Part shown: in pieces, positions 6,446-8,037 of the stretch
Layout: every line of letters begins with the position of its first letter
How positions within the stretch are numbered: position 1 is the first letter of the stretch
NCBI GenBank assembly: GCA_002344565.1
Contig: DDTZ01000164.1
Coordinates: 4,443 to 12,479 of the forward strand
Source: Bdellovibrionaceae bacterium UBA2351
GTDB lineage: Bacteria; Bdellovibrionota; Bdellovibrionia; Bdellovibrionales; Bdellovibrionaceae
Direction: 5' to 3'
DNA: 8,037 bases
The notes under the pieces: model-generated
What the model was told of the DNA's origin: nothing
What the model saw: the letters and a program-made list of their open reading frames with translations, nothing else
Database searches by the model: none
Program-made: the position numbers and the translations under genes

Positions 6446-8035
6446 ATGATTAAATCAAAAATCAATTTAATGTTATTGGCTCTAGTGGTTCCGTTCTTGG
6501 CAAAAGCCGATCTTGAAATTTCAAGTAAAGGTACGGCCCCATCTAGAAAGCTAAAAATCAAAAAGTCAAAAGTTCCATCTTTTGACTTTAAACCGGGTCA
6601 GGATATTCCAAGAATTGACATTGGTACTGAAAACGAAATGAGTTTCAAGGATACGCCGCTGAACCTTCAGCAAAATCAGGTGCAGGTGGAAAAAATTCGC
6701 AAGCCTAACATCATCAAAATGGTGGATGTTGATAAAAAGGCAACGGCTATCCCGGCTATCAATCCTGTGAAAACTATTTCTTCACAGAAAACAATTGCAG
6801 CAGTACCGTCTTTAGATCCTTTAAAAGATACGTATTCGCCGACATTCCTTGAGCCTAATGTAGCGCTTAAAAATATTATTTTATTTAAACCTCAAGAATT
6901 TAAACTACTAGAAGGTCAGATCTACTTCGAAAACGTAAAAAATTTCGAAATGGCGTTAGCTCACTTTGGTGAGTTACTAAAAGATAAAGAGTTCGGTTTA
7001 GAGGCATACTATCACTATGGCTTAACAGCTAAAGAGTTAAAGCTATATTCTGAATTCAAAAATGCCCTGGTGAAAGTGTCATCGCAAGCTAAAGCCAAAG
7101 ACCTTAAACTATGGGCCACTGAAGAATTAGTTAAAGGTGTATCGTTACTTGAAATCAATGATATTGGCGACATCGATCCTTTAATTGACGGCGCTGATTT
7201 TGATGCTGACAAATACGATGCCTACCAATTCTACCGTGCCAAATATTATCTAGAAAAAGGTAACCTAAGCGAAGTAGAAGCTGCGTTAATGCTGATTCCA
7301 GAAAAGTCAGAATTCTATCCAGAATCTAGATTCATCGCGGGTCTTTCTAAATATCGACAAGGTAAAATCTCAGAAGCTGAAGCATACATCGATGAGGTTT
7401 TGAAAAACAAACAGTCGTTACCGTCCATTCAAACGGTCGCTTCATTGACATTGGCCCGCATCCATTTTCAAAAGCAAAATTACAAAGAAGCGCAAAAGCT
7501 TTATCTAGCAGTAGATAAAGACCACCCCCTTTGGTTGCAGGCGATGGTTGAGCTAGCGTGGACACAAATTCTAATCAACGACTACGAAGGTGCTGCGGGT
7601 AACATGTTCTCGCTACACACAGATTTTTTCAAAAATGCATATAACCCCGAATCCTATGTGGTTCGTACCGTTAGCTACCTAAATCTATGTCAGTTCGGTG
7701 ACAGCTTGCAGGTTTTGACGGCCTTAGGCAGAAAATACGCTCCTTACTACGGACGCATTGAAACATATATGTCGCAAAAGAAAGATCCAGCTGATTACTA
7801 CCAAACGGTTCGTTCTTGGCTAAAAAATCCAGAACAACGCGATGTGGATGGTGTTCCGCGCTCGTTCGTAATTGAACTGGCTCGCCACCCATCTTTCATC
7901 ACAGTACAAAAAGATATCAACCGTTTAGAAGATGAAATTACGGCGTTTAATCAAGTGACATTAAGCTTGATCCAACGTGAAAAAGATTTAATCAAAAAAC
8001 AAGCGACGTTAAGCCAAGACTTGGCAAATACACGC
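6446..8035 (+). CDS. Second secreted TPR protein with C-terminal coiled coil, 3' end outside the window
   Basis: The frame is open from ATG6446 to the window edge (530 codons, no stop), so the gene is cut by the window and not broken. MIKSKINLMLLALVVPFLAK begins a signal peptide with probable cleavage after AKA at residue 21; there is no lipobox cysteine. Residues 22-145 are polar and probably disordered, rich in Lys, Pro and Ile. Residues from about 147 to 400 hold TPR-like helices, including EFKLLEGQIYFENVKNFEMA, LSKYRQGKISEAEAYIDEVL and LARIHFQKQNYKEAQKLYLA. A more specific segment follows, with AWTQILINDYEGAAGNMFSL, YNPESYVVRTVSYLNLCQFG and YAPYYGRIE. From about residue 491 a heptad-like, charged helix (INRLEDEITAF onwards) looks like a coiled coil. 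A periplasmic scaffold of the same complex is likely. GltE/AglT is one candidate, and a counterpart of the TPR part of GltI (AgnA) another; I cannot choose between them without the 3' end. Confidence 0.83.
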   Translation, partial: MIKSKINLMLLALVVPFLAKADLEISSKGTAPSRKLKIKKSKVPSFDFKPGQDIPRIDIGTENEMSFKDTPLNLQQNQVQVEKIRKPNIIKMVDVDKKATAIPAINPVKTISSQKTIAAVPSLDPLKDTYSPTFLEPNVALKNIILFKPQEFKLLEGQIYFENVKNFEMALAHFGELLKDKEFGLEAYYHYGLTAKELKLYSEFKNALVKVSSQAKAKDLKLWATEELVKGVSLLEINDIGDIDPLIDGADFDADKYDAYQFYRAKYYLEKGNLSEVEAALMLIPEKSEFYPESRFIAGLSKYRQGKISEAEAYIDEVLKNKQSLPSIQTVASLTLARIHFQKQNYKEAQKLYLAVDKDHPLWLQAMVELAWTQILINDYEGAAGNMFSLHTDFFKNAYNPESYVVRTVSYLNLCQFGDSLQVLTALGRKYAPYYGRIETYMSQKKDPADYYQTVRSWLKNPEQRDVDGVPRSFVIELARHPSFITVQKDINRLEDEITAFNQVTLSLIQREKDLIKKQATLSQDLANTR

Positions 8036-8037
8036 GC

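Noticed and set aside
1..8037. Mobile element, CRISPR, tRNA or phage content
   Set aside because: No direct-repeat arrays, transposase or integrase frames, terminal inverted repeats or tRNA-like folds were seen; composition appears even throughout.

Overview
The window looks like part of a chromosomal operon from a Bdellovibrio-type predatory or gliding bacterium (Bdellovibrionota, with Myxococcota as the nearest comparison). All genes are on the + strand, the DNA is AT-leaning, and almost every encoded protein is exported. The taxon is inferred from gene content: a TolR/ExbD-type motor subunit, a huge periplasmic TPR protein, an FHA-like plus AgmX/PglI (TonB-C-like) transmembrane protein, a myxobacterial-type outer-membrane barrel and a second TPR protein. 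This combination is the hallmark of the Agl-Glt gliding machinery known from Myxococcus xanthus. Its AT-richness suggests a lower-GC relative of B. bacteriovorus rather than HD100 itself, but this is only an impression.

Layout: 3-152, 3' end of an ExbD/TolR-like gene (AglS-like). 149-3835, 1228-aa secreted TPR protein (GltD/AgmU-like), overlapping the previous gene by ATGA. 3895-4140, 81-aa secreted protein of unknown family. 4145-5611, 488-aa single-pass inner-membrane protein with a cytoplasmic FHA-like domain and a periplasmic AgmX/PglI C-terminal domain (GltG-like). 5635-6438, 267-aa outer-membrane beta-barrel (GltH-like), starting at GTG. 6446-8035, 5' part of a second secreted TPR protein (at least 530 aa, open at the window edge). 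The gaps are -4, 59, 4, 23 and 7 bases, so this is very probably one transcription unit. No intergenic stretch exceeds 60 bases, and I saw no convincing promoter, terminator, RNA gene, mobile element or CRISPR.

How the parts may work together (family knowledge plus inference): a proton-driven TolQR-like motor in the inner membrane (the AglS-like subunit here, its partners probably upstream) would energise the GltG-like protein. That protein reaches through the periplasm to the TPR scaffolds and the outer-membrane barrel, passing force to the cell surface. The least explained parts are the 81-aa secreted protein, the degenerate FHA-like domain and the second TPR protein. The system is a divergent version of a known machine rather than a wholly new one.
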